Positions 8,366 through 15,921 of a stretch of DNA of 64,000 nt are shown here, piece by piece. Each line of letters begins with the position of its first letter. The first letter of the stretch is position 1. The stretch is from Gloeobacter kilaueensis JS1 (lineage in GTDB: Bacteria > Cyanobacteriota > Cyanobacteriia > Gloeobacterales > Gloeobacteraceae), in NCBI RefSeq assembly GCF_000484535.1, contig NC_022600.1, forward strand, positions 2,976,001-3,040,000. Reading direction: 5' to 3'. The position numbers were made by a program, and so were the translations under genes. Under the pieces are notes generated by a model that saw nothing but the letters and a program-made list of their open reading frames with translations, did not search any database and was not told the origin of the DNA.

Positions 8366-8450
8366 ATGACGAAGGTCGTCATCCTGTTCTGCTACAAGTG
8401 TAGTTTTCGCTTTCAGTACTGGGGAACTCTTCAGCGGTAGTGCTGGGCCT
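8366..8450. repeat. Direct repeat, copy B
   Basis: Same-orientation partner of 7734-7817. It contains the true 3' end of the ABC exporter gene and a broken copy of the membrane-protein start (ATGACGACCTTCGTC then a stop within a few codons). The pair marks an insertion or duplication that separated two formerly adjacent genes. Confidence 0.8.
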
Positions 8451-10233
8451 GCAACTCGAAGAGGCGGGCGTAGGTGCCCTGGCGGGCGATGAGTTCGTCG
8501 TGGCTTCCCTGCTCGACAATTCGCCCCTGGGCGAGCACGTAGATGCGGTCGGCGAGTTTGACGGTCGAAAGACGATGGCTGATGAGCACTGTTGTGCGCC
8601 GGGCCGCCAGAAGCTGGAACTTCTCGAAGATCTCGTCTTCGGCGGCGGCGTCGATGGCACTGGTGGGTTCATCGAGAATCAGCACCGGGCAATCGCGCCA
8701 GAAAGCCCGTGCCAGCGCCACTTTTTGCCACTGGCCAACGCTCAGTTCTTCGCCTTGATCGAACCAGCGTCCCAGCAGCGTCTGGTAGCCGTCGCGCAAC
8801 TGGGCGATGACCTCGTGCGCACCCGATGCCTGGGCGGCACGGGCGATAGGCTCGCTTTCTTCGGCGTGGGCGGGGGCGATATTTTCGGCGGCACTCAGGT
8901 GATAGCGGGCAAAGTCCTGAAAGATAGCGCTCACCGTCTGCCGCCAGGTGCGCAGGGACAGATCCCGCAGGTCGATGCCATCGACGGTGATCCGGCCTGC
9001 ACTCGGGTCGTAGAGGCGGCAAAGCAGCTTCACGAGCGTTGTCTTGCCCGAGCCGTTCTCGCCGACGAAGGCGACGATCTGGCCAGGGGCGATCGTGAGG
9101 TCGATGTGGTCGAGGGCCGATTCTTTGCTGTCGGGATAGCAGAAACTCACGTTCTCGAAGCGGATGCCGCTCTGCAGCGGCAGGGGCAGGGAAACAGGCT
9201 CGGCAGGCTCGGCGACGTGGTTGGGCAGATCGAGAAATTCGTAGAGGTAGCTTAAGAACAGGTTGTCTTCGTAGAGGCGAACAAGGCTGCCCAGTGCCTC
9301 CTGCAGGTAGGTCTGAGCGCGCTGGAATGCCTGGAAGTACATGAACAGATCCCCCAGGGTAAGCCCGCCCTGCAGGGTGCGAAGAGCGATGTAACCCAGG
9401 CAGGCAAGAATGGCGACGGCTGCTCCGGCCTGGGTGGCAAAGTCGGCGAGTGCCTGTTTAGAAGCCAGTTGCAGCCGCTCGCGGCGCAACTCGGCGCGCA
9501 GCTCGCAGTAGCGCTGCTCAAAAGCCTCCGCCAGATCGAAGAGACGAATTTCTTTGGCGTGGCTGTCGCCGGTGAGCATTCCGTTGAAGTACCAGGCCCG
9601 CCGCTCGCGCGGGGTGCGCAGGCGCTGCCAGCGAAAGAGGGTCTCAGCGTAGCGCAGCCGCACGAGGGTACCAGGCAGGACGGCAGCGAGCAGCAGCAGG
9701 GCCGTCCCCCAGTGCAGCGTCAACAAAAGCAGAGCCACCGCGAGCAAAGAAAATACACTCTGGCCCAGTTGCACCAGCCCGGCGATGATCCGGGCGGGGC
9801 GAAAGGGTGCTTCCTGTAAGGCCCGGTGCAGCGTGTCGTAGTAGCGGGCATTCTCGTAGTAGGCAAAATCGACCGCCGCCGCCTTGCGGTGGACGATCCC
9901 GTGCAGATAATCGGTCACCACCTGGGTCTGAGCCTCGCTCACCCAGCCGCTCAGCGCCCGGCAGGCGGCAGCGGCCAGGGCCGTGAGCCCCAGTAGCCCC
10001 AAAAGCGGCAGTACGGTGGCGAGGGCACTGCTTTTATCGGGCAAAAGCAGGCCGCTACTCACCCCATCGACCAGCAATTTTGTCAGATAAAGCGAGGCGA
10101 CGGGCAGAACCGCCTGCACGACGAGCAAAACGAGATTGGCGCTCGTCCAGCCGGGGCTGCTCTGCCAGACCAGCCGCAGGGCACGGCCCAGTTGTAGTAC
10201 CTGCCGGATTTGCAACCTGTTTTGTTGTGCCAT
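8431..10233 (-). CDS. ABC exporter, fused membrane and ATPase domains (lasso-operon D-type)
   Basis: A 600-residue half-transporter. The N-terminal 320 residues carry the six-helix exporter domain (LVLLVVQAVLPVASLYLTKLLVDG and later spans). The ATPase domain has Walker A GENGSGKTTLVKLL, signature LSVGQWQKVALARA (a variant of LSGGQ), Walker B CPVLILDEPTSAID and the switch His in LISHRLSTV. It starts 2 bases after the kinase stop and is the third gene of the precursor-kinase-exporter operon, so export of the small peptide encoded at 11183-11320 is the natural inference. There is no N-terminal C39 peptidase domain, so leader removal would need another enzyme. Confidence 0.88.
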   Translation of the reverse strand: MAQQNRLQIRQVLQLGRALRLVWQSSPGWTSANLVLLVVQAVLPVASLYLTKLLVDGVSSGLLLPDKSSALATVLPLLGLLGLTALAAAACRALSGWVSEAQTQVVTDYLHGIVHRKAAAVDFAYYENARYYDTLHRALQEAPFRPARIIAGLVQLGQSVFSLLAVALLLLTLHWGTALLLLAAVLPGTLVRLRYAETLFRWQRLRTPRERRAWYFNGMLTGDSHAKEIRLFDLAEAFEQRYCELRAELRRERLQLASKQALADFATQAGAAVAILACLGYIALRTLQGGLTLGDLFMYFQAFQRAQTYLQEALGSLVRLYEDNLFLSYLYEFLDLPNHVAEPAEPVSLPLPLQSGIRFENVSFCYPDSKESALDHIDLTIAPGQIVAFVGENGSGKTTLVKLLCRLYDPSAGRITVDGIDLRDLSLRTWRQTVSAIFQDFARYHLSAAENIAPAHAEESEPIARAAQASGAHEVIAQLRDGYQTLLGRWFDQGEELSVGQWQKVALARAFWRDCPVLILDEPTSAIDAAAEDEIFEKFQLLAARRTTVLISHRLSTVKLADRIYVLAQGRIVEQGSHDELIARQGTYARLFELQAQHYR

Positions 10234-10235
10234 CG

Positions 10236-11156
10236 CTAGCTATGCACTCCCGGCGCTGAGCGCTGCCAGGTGCGAGTGCGCAAAAAAGCGAACACATCCG
10301 GCAGGCGGGCGAACTGGCGCGGGTAGAACAACTGCTCCACCGGCACCCGCGCCACCAGTTCGGCGTAGGCGGCGAGCAAGCCGGGATGGGTGACAGCAAA
10401 GTAACGGGCGTAGTAGCTGTGGGCAATCAACTCGAAGACCGCCTGGGCCGGCGGCACCGTCCGGCTTTCGATCCGATCGCCGTCGCTCTGCTCCAGCAGG
10501 TAGATCGCCTTGAGGGGCACCGGCTGATTCTGGACCTGCCCGCCCAACCGGGTTGGGTGGAGGTGAAGCTTGTAGTCGGTCGTGCCCGCCACCAGGCCCA
10601 GGCTCTCGGCGGTGTGGGCAAACAACTTGAGGCGGGCGTAGCCGGGGATGGCCTGCATCTGGCGATCGACGCTGAGCACGTCGTCGCTTACGAGCGCTGC
10701 GCCCTGGCTCAGGCAGTAGGCGCTCAGGGTCGATTTGCCGCGTCCGGCGTGGCCCACGAAGGCCATTGCCCCTTCTTTGAAGGCAACGGCGTTGGCGTGA
10801 ACGGCCACACGGCCCTGCAGCAACAGACAGGTGCCGAGCACACTCGCGGTCATAAAATTGAGAAGCGAGCTTTCACACTGGCCTGCCTCGGGGTTGACCA
10901 GGAGAATCTCAACGCGCTGGCCATCCTCGTCGATCCAGACACCGACCGTCTCAGACCAAGCGAGCCATCGCCTTCCGCCGCGCTCACCAGCAAAAATTTC
11001 CTCGCTCAGCCCCCGGCCATCCAGGGCGACCGGCAACGCATCCACGCTGCGCAGGCAAACCTGCTCAGCCTTGAGAGCGGGCTGCAACTCCCGATAAGCG
11101 ATCTCCGCCAGCGTATCGAGAACGGAGGAGGCCCGGTTCGCCTTCAGCATGGCCAT
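10236..11156 (-). CDS. HprK-like serine kinase of a RiPP operon
   Basis: A 306-residue protein with an HPr-kinase/phosphorylase-like P-loop GHAGRGKST (135-143) and downstream SDDVLSVD (157-164), preceded by VHANAV, as in HprK-related kinases. Such kinases occur in lasso-peptide clusters, where one (in the paeninodin cluster) phosphorylates the C-terminal Ser of the precursor. The ATG at 11156 has GGAGAGGG six bases upstream; an in-frame TTG at 11189 overlapping the precursor stop is an alternative that would couple translation. The neighbours are the precursor upstream and the exporter downstream. A kinase role on the peptide is inferred from context. Confidence 0.8.
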   Translation of the reverse strand: MAMLKANRASSVLDTLAEIAYRELQPALKAEQVCLRSVDALPVALDGRGLSEEIFAGERGGRRWLAWSETVGVWIDEDGQRVEILLVNPEAGQCESSLLNFMTASVLGTCLLLQGRVAVHANAVAFKEGAMAFVGHAGRGKSTLSAYCLSQGAALVSDDVLSVDRQMQAIPGYARLKLFAHTAESLGLVAGTTDYKLHLHPTRLGGQVQNQPVPLKAIYLLEQSDGDRIESRTVPPAQAVFELIAHSYYARYFAVTHPGLLAAYAELVARVPVEQLFYPRQFARLPDVFAFLRTRTWQRSAPGVHS

Positions 11157-11182
11157 CTGGTGCCCTCTCCACCGTGCGCCGA

Positions 11183-11320
11183 TCAGCAAACGCTATGGGA
11201 ACCGAAGCCACCGGGATAGCACTCCGGGTGCAGCGGCGGATAGGCCGCCGTCATCGCAGTGAGGTTGCCGAGGGGCTTGACCTGAGGAGCAATATAGGCG
11301 CGTTTCTGGGAAGACTTCAT
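11183..11320 (-). CDS. Lasso-peptide-type precursor (45 aa)
   Basis: A 45-residue peptide. Its leader contains YIAPQVKPLGNLTAMT (residues 9-24), matching the lasso leader pattern YxxP...G...T recognised by the B1/RRE protein, with Thr at -2. Cleavage after Ala25 gives the core AYPPLHPECYPGGFGSHSVC, in which Ala1 could close an eight-residue macrolactam on Glu8. Cys9 and Cys20 could form a disulfide between loop and tail. GGCAGG lies about 11 bases before the ATG. It is followed directly by an HprK-like kinase and an ABC exporter. B1, B2 and C enzymes are not in the window, so maturation would need enzymes encoded elsewhere, or the system is a remnant. Confidence 0.72.
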   Translation of the reverse strand: MKSSQKRAYIAPQVKPLGNLTAMTAAYPPLHPECYPGGFGSHSVC

Positions 11321-11365
11321 AGTTTTTACCTGCCTGTGCGAGGGAAAGAAGAAGCTTGTTTGCTC

Positions 11366-11371
11366 AGTATA
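11366..11371 (-). promoter_or_regulatory. Candidate -10 element of the lasso-type operon
   Basis: TATACT on the minus strand, about 45 bases upstream of the precursor ATG. No good -35 at 17 bases. It would place the operon promoter between the repeat element and the precursor gene. Confidence 0.3.
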
Positions 11372-11429
11372 GAGTCGCCAACGTAGCGCGATCCGTTTTG
11401 AGGCGCTGGAGGGCCGCAGATTGGCCAAA

Positions 11430-11665
11430 AAGGACTAAGTAGACGAAGCGAAAAGCATCAGGTTTTGGGTTGGAGTGAGGGAAGCGGATTTTTGGGAGCT
11501 GGTTGTTCTTTTGCTTTTTTGGGTGCTTGCTAAAACCGTCCCCCACCCCTCCACACCCCCACCTGGCCCCAAAAGGGGCCTGCCCCCCGCTCTCCTCCTC
11601 CTGCCCCCCGACCTGGCCCCAAAAGGGGCATGGGGGGCTGCCCCGCCGGGCAGAGGAGAAGAGAT
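11430..11665. repeat. Dispersed C/G-tract repeat element, copy 1
   Basis: Homologous over roughly 230 bases to 55072-55305. Shared order: GACTAAG, AGACGAAGCGAAAA, GGTTTTGGG, GGGTGCTTGCTAAAAC, CCCCACCCCTCCACACCCCC, CTCTCCTCCTCCTGCCCCCC, then CCGCCGGGCAGAGGAG. Copy 1 carries two insertions of the palindromic segment ACCTGGCCCCAAAAGGGGC and lacks the long right-hand hairpin arm of copy 2. No credible protein is encoded. It sits between the lasso-type operon and an IS110 transposase. The nearly 400-base gap 11321-11713 holds only this element and the putative promoter. Confidence 0.75.
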
Positions 11666-11713
11666 ACGGTATTGAGAGTCAAGCAGCCTCCTCCTTTCTT
11701 CTCTTCCTCCGCC

Positions 11714-12742
11714 CTACTGCAAGCAAACCAACCTGCCGTGCTCTGCATCGAAAGGCGTGTCTGTTTTCACAACCGCCCAGGCAATGTGTAAGAGTTTGCG
11801 AGCCGCAGCGCAAAGCGCTACCTTTGCCGGTTTACCGGCTGCTCGTAGCCGCTGGTAAAAGCTTTTAATCTGCTGATTGCAGCGGATCGCACTCAAGCTC
11901 GCCATATACAGCGCCGTGCGTAAGCGGGCATTGCCTGCATGGCCGATGCGCTCTGGTCTATGAAGGCTGGTGCCGCTACGGTGGGAGCGGGGAGCGAGAC
12001 CCGCGTAGGCCACCGCCGCTTCCACCGTTGCACAGCAGCCGAAGTTGAGGGTACTCACCAACACCCACCCAGCGGTGACAGACCCAATGCCTTTGATAGT
12101 GCGCAGCTTGGTTGCAGCTTGATGCCAAAGCGAGTCTTGGGCGAGCAGCGCTTCTAGCTGAGCTTCCATCTGCGCAATCTGCTCATCGAAGGTGTGGCTC
12201 AACTGCTCCAGACTCGCTTGTACCGCCGCCACCACCAACGGAAATTGCCGCAGAGCGTGCAACTGGTTGTGCAGTTGTTGGCGTTGCTGCAGCAAGGCAT
12301 CGCGATGCTGCAGGCGCTGTTGGAGTTGGTAATAAATCTCAGGCGGCGGCTGCCAAAGACCAGGTTGCAGGGCGGCAGCGAGTTGGGCAAGCGTCTGGGC
12401 ATCAAGCGCATCGCTTTTGGAACGCTTGAGCAGTGCCCTGGCAAAGTAATGAGACTGAGCGGGGTTGACCACACTGACGGCAAAACCTTTGAGCGCCAGA
12501 AATGTGGCCAGTCGCATCCAGTAGGAGCCTGTGGCTTCGATGACCACTAACACCTCAGCGGCGGTGGGACAGACGGCGAGTAAGCGTTCGGCCAATTGGC
12601 AGTGTCCTTCGGGGGTTTGGGGCAGTGTGATGGCAGCGGTAGGCTTTGCGTGGGTGAGCAGCCAGGCGGCAGTGACAGTGAGTGCCGCCACATCAATACC
12701 GACAAATAGCTGATAGTCGTTTTGTGAACCGTCTCGCTGCAT
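11714..12742 (-). CDS. IS110-family transposase
   Basis: A 342-residue DEDD-type recombinase. The N-terminal RuvC-like domain has FVGIDVA with the first Asp, VVIEATGSYW with the Glu, and KSDALDAQTLA with the terminal Asps. The C-terminal Transposase_20 domain has TIKGIGSVTAGWVL, then YAGLAPRSHRSG and GHAGNARLRTALYMASLSA, which should hold the catalytic Ser. The ATG at 12742 (MQRDGSQNDYQLFVGID) follows GGAGA and is preferred over a start at 12829. IS110 elements lack terminal inverted repeats, so the element ends cannot be fixed from one copy. The gene appears intact. Confidence 0.9.
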   Translation of the reverse strand: MQRDGSQNDYQLFVGIDVAALTVTAAWLLTHAKPTAAITLPQTPEGHCQLAERLLAVCPTAAEVLVVIEATGSYWMRLATFLALKGFAVSVVNPAQSHYFARALLKRSKSDALDAQTLAQLAAALQPGLWQPPPEIYYQLQQRLQHRDALLQQRQQLHNQLHALRQFPLVVAAVQASLEQLSHTFDEQIAQMEAQLEALLAQDSLWHQAATKLRTIKGIGSVTAGWVLVSTLNFGCCATVEAAVAYAGLAPRSHRSGTSLHRPERIGHAGNARLRTALYMASLSAIRCNQQIKSFYQRLRAAGKPAKVALCAAARKLLHIAWAVVKTDTPFDAEHGRLVCLQ

Positions 12743-13235
12743 GAGTGTCTCCAGTTGAAGCTTCAGAGGAGGTAGGCAAGTTCCGCAGGACGGCAAAAGT
12801 CTAGCCTCGTGATACGTGGTCAGTGCCACTCGATACGGTTCAGCTTTGCCGGTCCTTGATAGCGGGGGACAATCTCTTCCACGCGGTCAAAGCCGCAAGG
12901 GGGGGCACAGTCCTCACCGCTACCTTGGAACCAATAGCAATATACGAGGGGGGGTTCACTGTAACTGGGCTGCAGGCGCGATGGGTGAGGTCAGTCGCAG
13001 GCTCGTCTTATTTTTCTTCTGCTGCAAGGGAGGCAGGGCTGCTTGGAGCTGATGTTGAATGACCTTCGTCTACTAGCAACCCTTCCATCGTGACCGCAGC
13101 GTCGAAGTGGTCGAGCCGCGACCCGGTTTTCTGCCGTCCGGTGGGAGGATCAACCCTACCCGAGGCACAGGCCACCGCAGGCAGGAAGTTGCCACAATGA
13201 GATGTACATCCTACCGAGTTTCGAGGAGCAAGAAG
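12743..13235. other. IS110 upstream non-coding segment and flank
   Basis: About 490 bases without a gene I can support. IS110 elements are known to encode a structured bridge RNA in a non-coding end, often 5' of the transposase, so 12743 to about 12950 is the place to look for one here. I cannot resolve its target and donor loops by eye. A short plus-strand frame (12823-13062) is open but unrecognised. Confidence 0.35.
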
Positions 13236-13430
13236 GTGAGTCAGCAAACCTACAAGAATATCGAAGGGTACCGCAACTTCTGGCTTGCCGCCACACCAGT
13301 GATCGACGGCGCAGTGCGCACGATCGGCCTGCATCGGACTCTGCCGCCACTGTATAAGACCGCCAAGGTGATCGGCGTGCTCAACATCGCCATTCCGACC
13401 CTCATTCTGGCTGTGATCGAAGAAGTCTGA
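13236..13430 (+). CDS. Small hypothetical protein with C-terminal membrane segment
   Basis: A 64-residue frame starting at GTG, with AGGAG seven bases upstream, which decides the start over an ATG at 13197. It reads SQQTYKNIEGYRNFWLAATPV and ends in a hydrophobic stretch (VIGVLNIAIPTLILAVIEEV) that could anchor it in a membrane. No family recognised. It ends 8 bases before the convergent ABC ATPase gene. Confidence 0.45.
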   Translation: MSQQTYKNIEGYRNFWLAATPVIDGAVRTIGLHRTLPPLYKTAKVIGVLNIAIPTLILAVIEEV

Positions 13431-13438
13431 ATGGTCCC

Positions 13439-14917
13439 TCAGCTGCGAACGCCGAGGGCAAGGCTCAGGATGTGCTTCACGTCGTAGGGCGGGCTCTGTT
13501 CGCTCACGATTCGGCCCCCCTGGAGCACCAGCAACCGCTCAGCCACCTGGACAAGCTCCGGCAGATCCGAGGAGACGAGCAAAATAGCGGTGCCTCCGGC
13601 AGCGAGGGTGCGGATGAGGCTATAGATTTCAGCTTTCGCTTCGACATCGACGCCGCGCGTCGGCTCGTCGAGCAACAGAACCCGGCAACCGGCAAGCAAC
13701 CAGCGCCCGAGGAGAGCCTTTTGTTGGTTGCCGCCACTTAATGTCCGAATAGCCATCTCCTGGCAGCATGGGGCGAGGCGCAACTGTCCTGCGAGTTCGC
13801 CGCAGGCTCGTCTTTCTCGATCCTGGGCGATCATTCCCATTCGAGAATGGTTTTTGAGGGTACCGAGGGCCATATTTTCGCGCACGACGCGCTCTGGAAT
13901 AAGACCGTGGCGCTTGCGGTCCTCGCCCAATAGACCAATTCCCAGAGCAATCGCTTCGGCAGGCGAGCGCAACTTTACCGGTCGCTCACCCAGATGGATC
14001 GTTCCCCCTTCCGCTGCCTGGGCACCAAAGAGCGTGCGCACCAGGCGGGAGCGGCCCGAGCCTGCCACCCCCATCAGCCCGACAATTTCTCCGGCCCGCA
14101 ATTCCAGGTGGACGTCCTTGAGGGGGCCGGTGCGCAGGTGGCGCACCGCCAGCACCGGGCGCTGAGCCACCGGGCGCTGGTGGGGCGTGGATGCCTCCAG
14201 CGTGCGACCGACCATGTGTTGTACGACCGCTCCCGGTGTGAGCGAACCGACACTGGCACTGTGAACCCGTTTACCGTTGCGCAGCACCGTCACCCGGTCG
14301 CACAGCTCGAAGATTTCCTCCAGCCGGTGCGAGATATAGATAATCGCCGTCCCGTCGTCTCGAATCCGGCGCAGCACAGCGAATAACTGGGCCGTCTGCT
14401 GGGCGCTGAGGCTGGCGGTCGGCTCATCGAGAATCAACAGCCGGGTGCGCTGCCGCAGGGCGCGGGCCGTCTCGACCATCTGCTGTTGGGGAAGGCTGAG
14501 CTGACGGACGAGGGCACAAGGATCGATGGCCTGCCCCAGCCTCTCCAGGAGCCTGCGGGCCGTTACCTCGATCTGAGCAAAATCGACGGGCCGCCACCAA
14601 CTTTGCGCCTCACCCAGGCAGATATTTTCGGCCACGCTCAGTTCTGGTACCAGGGCCAGTTCTTGATGAATCATCGCAATCCCCTGGGCCCGCGCCGCAC
14701 GGGGCGAATCGAGGCGCACGGGCGCTCCCTGCCAGCGGATTGTGCCGCTGTCGGCGGCCAGCGCACCGCAGAGAATCTTCATCAGCGTCGATTTTCCAGC
14801 GCCGTTCTCGCCCACCAGCGCGTGCATCTCGCCCGCCTCGACCTCGAAATCGACGCCATCGAGCACTGTCACCGGACCGAAGCGGCGCGTCACATTCTCG
14901 ATCTGCAATAAAGCCAT
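13439..14917 (-). CDS. Sugar-type ABC transporter ATPase (RbsA/MglA-like), duplicated domain
   Basis: 492 residues with two ATPase halves. The first has GENGAGKSTLMKIL, LSLPQQQMVETARAL and LLILDEPTAS. The second has the degenerate P-loop GVAGSGRSRLVRTL, LSGGNQQKALLGRWL and VLLLDEPTRGVD. This is the architecture of ribose/galactose/autoinducer-type importers, which need an RbsC-like permease and a periplasmic binding protein. Neither is adjacent, so the substrate and even a transport role are open; the partners may lie elsewhere. Confidence 0.85.
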   Translation of the reverse strand: MALLQIENVTRRFGPVTVLDGVDFEVEAGEMHALVGENGAGKSTLMKILCGALAADSGTIRWQGAPVRLDSPRAARAQGIAMIHQELALVPELSVAENICLGEAQSWWRPVDFAQIEVTARRLLERLGQAIDPCALVRQLSLPQQQMVETARALRQRTRLLILDEPTASLSAQQTAQLFAVLRRIRDDGTAIIYISHRLEEIFELCDRVTVLRNGKRVHSASVGSLTPGAVVQHMVGRTLEASTPHQRPVAQRPVLAVRHLRTGPLKDVHLELRAGEIVGLMGVAGSGRSRLVRTLFGAQAAEGGTIHLGERPVKLRSPAEAIALGIGLLGEDRKRHGLIPERVVRENMALGTLKNHSRMGMIAQDRERRACGELAGQLRLAPCCQEMAIRTLSGGNQQKALLGRWLLAGCRVLLLDEPTRGVDVEAKAEIYSLIRTLAAGGTAILLVSSDLPELVQVAERLLVLQGGRIVSEQSPPYDVKHILSLALGVRS

Positions 14918-15030
14918 GCTGGAGCTATCTGTCGCTGTCGAAGAGCATACCCGCCCTCGTCCGCCGTCGCCATACCTTTCGCCGGGCAGAGAGGGATGCG
15001 ACAGCCGCCTCGCCGAGAATGTACGGATTG

Positions 15031-15074
15031 AAAGCGTACACGTTTGACACAGAGTCAGCCACTGTGTACGCTTT
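15031..15074 (+). promoter_or_regulatory. Toxin-antitoxin promoter with palindromic operator
   Basis: Perfect 11-base inverted repeat AAAGCGTACAC (15031-15041) and GTGTACGCTTT (15064-15074), centre-to-centre 33 bases. Between the arms lies a perfect -35 TTGACA (15044-15049); at 17-base spacing the -10 (TACGCT, 15067-15072) falls inside the right arm. This arrangement fits repression by the ribbon-helix-helix antitoxin encoded 29 bases downstream. Confidence 0.65.
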
Positions 15075-15102
15075 GAAGAGGTACAAAGTTTAGAGAACGA
15101 TC

Positions 15103-15381
15103 ATGTCCAGAGCTGCAATCAATGACAATGGACGGATGAGCTTCCGGGTGCGGCCTGAGCAGAAGGCGATCCTCATGCGGGCGGCAGCGATCAAAAAGAC
15201 TGGTCTGACCGATTTTGTGCTGCAGAATGCCCTACAGGCCGCCGAGAGGGTGATCGAAGCAGCCGAGCGCGTGCAGCTTTCCGAACGAGACAGTCTGCGA
15301 GTTCTCGATCTTCTCGAAAACCCACCGGCACCGAATGCGAAGCTGCGGGCAGCTGCGGCTGCACTCCCGCCCTTAAGATGA
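15103..15381 (+). CDS. DUF1778 (TacA-type) antitoxin
   Basis: A 92-residue ribbon-helix-helix antitoxin. The N-terminus GRMSFRVRPEQKAILMRAA forms the DNA-binding strand and first helix, followed by LTDFVLQNALQAAERVI, characteristic of DUF1778. The C-terminal region would neutralise the GNAT toxin. Its last 4 bases (ATGA) overlap the toxin start, giving coupled translation. It probably represses its own promoter through the inverted repeat at 15031-15074. Confidence 0.88.
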   Translation: MSRAAINDNGRMSFRVRPEQKAILMRAAAIKKTGLTDFVLQNALQAAERVIEAAERVQLSERDSLRVLDLLENPPAPNAKLRAAAAALPPLR

Positions 15382-15899
15382 CGCCTGCATGGCACGAGGA
15401 AGCGATCGCCAGACACCACGACCGCAAGGCATTTGATTGCGGCGACCAAGATCTCAACAACTTCCTGCGCCATTCAGCGCGCCAGAGTCACGACAGGGGC
15501 GGTGCAAAAACCTTCCTGGCTATCGGCGACAGCGATGGGTCGATCCTTGGCTTCTACAGCGTTGCACCGGCAGAGCTTGCCTACGCCCGGACACCGGAAG
15601 TTGTCCGTCGTGGGTTGGCAAAGCACGCAGTACCGGGCTTTCGGCTCGCACGGCTTGCCGTGCATGTCGATGTGCAGAAAAAGGGCCTGGGCGGTCAGCT
15701 TTTACTTGCCGCTGGCCGCCGTTGCCTGCGGACTGCAGCAGAAGTTGGCGGTGTCGTACTCTTGATCGATGCCAAGAGTCCGCCCGCTGCAAGCTGGTAT
15801 GCCGGCTTTGGTGCGGTGGCCCTGGAAGATGCACCTCTGACCCTCATGTTGCCGCTCGAAACGATCGAGATATCCCTGCGAGCTGCAGAAAAGCTCTAA
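15378..15899 (+). CDS. GNAT-family acetyltransferase toxin (TacT-type)
   Basis: A 173-residue GCN5-related acetyltransferase. Toxins of this family acetylate the amino group of charged tRNAs and stop translation. Recognisable are FDCGDQDLNNFLRHSARQSH, ILGFYSVAP, the acetyl-CoA loop VDVQKKGLGGQLLLAAGRR (Q/RxxGxG/A pattern), and the C-terminal SWYAGFGAVALEDAPLTLMLPL with the catalytic-type Tyr. It is paired with the DUF1778 antitoxin by a 4-base overlap. Which tRNA it targets cannot be read. Confidence 0.88.
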   Translation: MTPAWHEEAIARHHDRKAFDCGDQDLNNFLRHSARQSHDRGGAKTFLAIGDSDGSILGFYSVAPAELAYARTPEVVRRGLAKHAVPGFRLARLAVHVDVQKKGLGGQLLLAAGRRCLRTAAEVGGVVLLIDAKSPPAASWYAGFGAVALEDAPLTLMLPLETIEISLRAAEKL

Positions 15900-15921
15900 T
15901 GGGTACGTAGGAGCAGAGGCG

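Noticed and set aside
12823-13062. Small plus-strand frame beside the IS110 gene
   Set aside because: Partly protein-like but overlaps the region where the element's non-coding RNA would lie, with no start signal or family.
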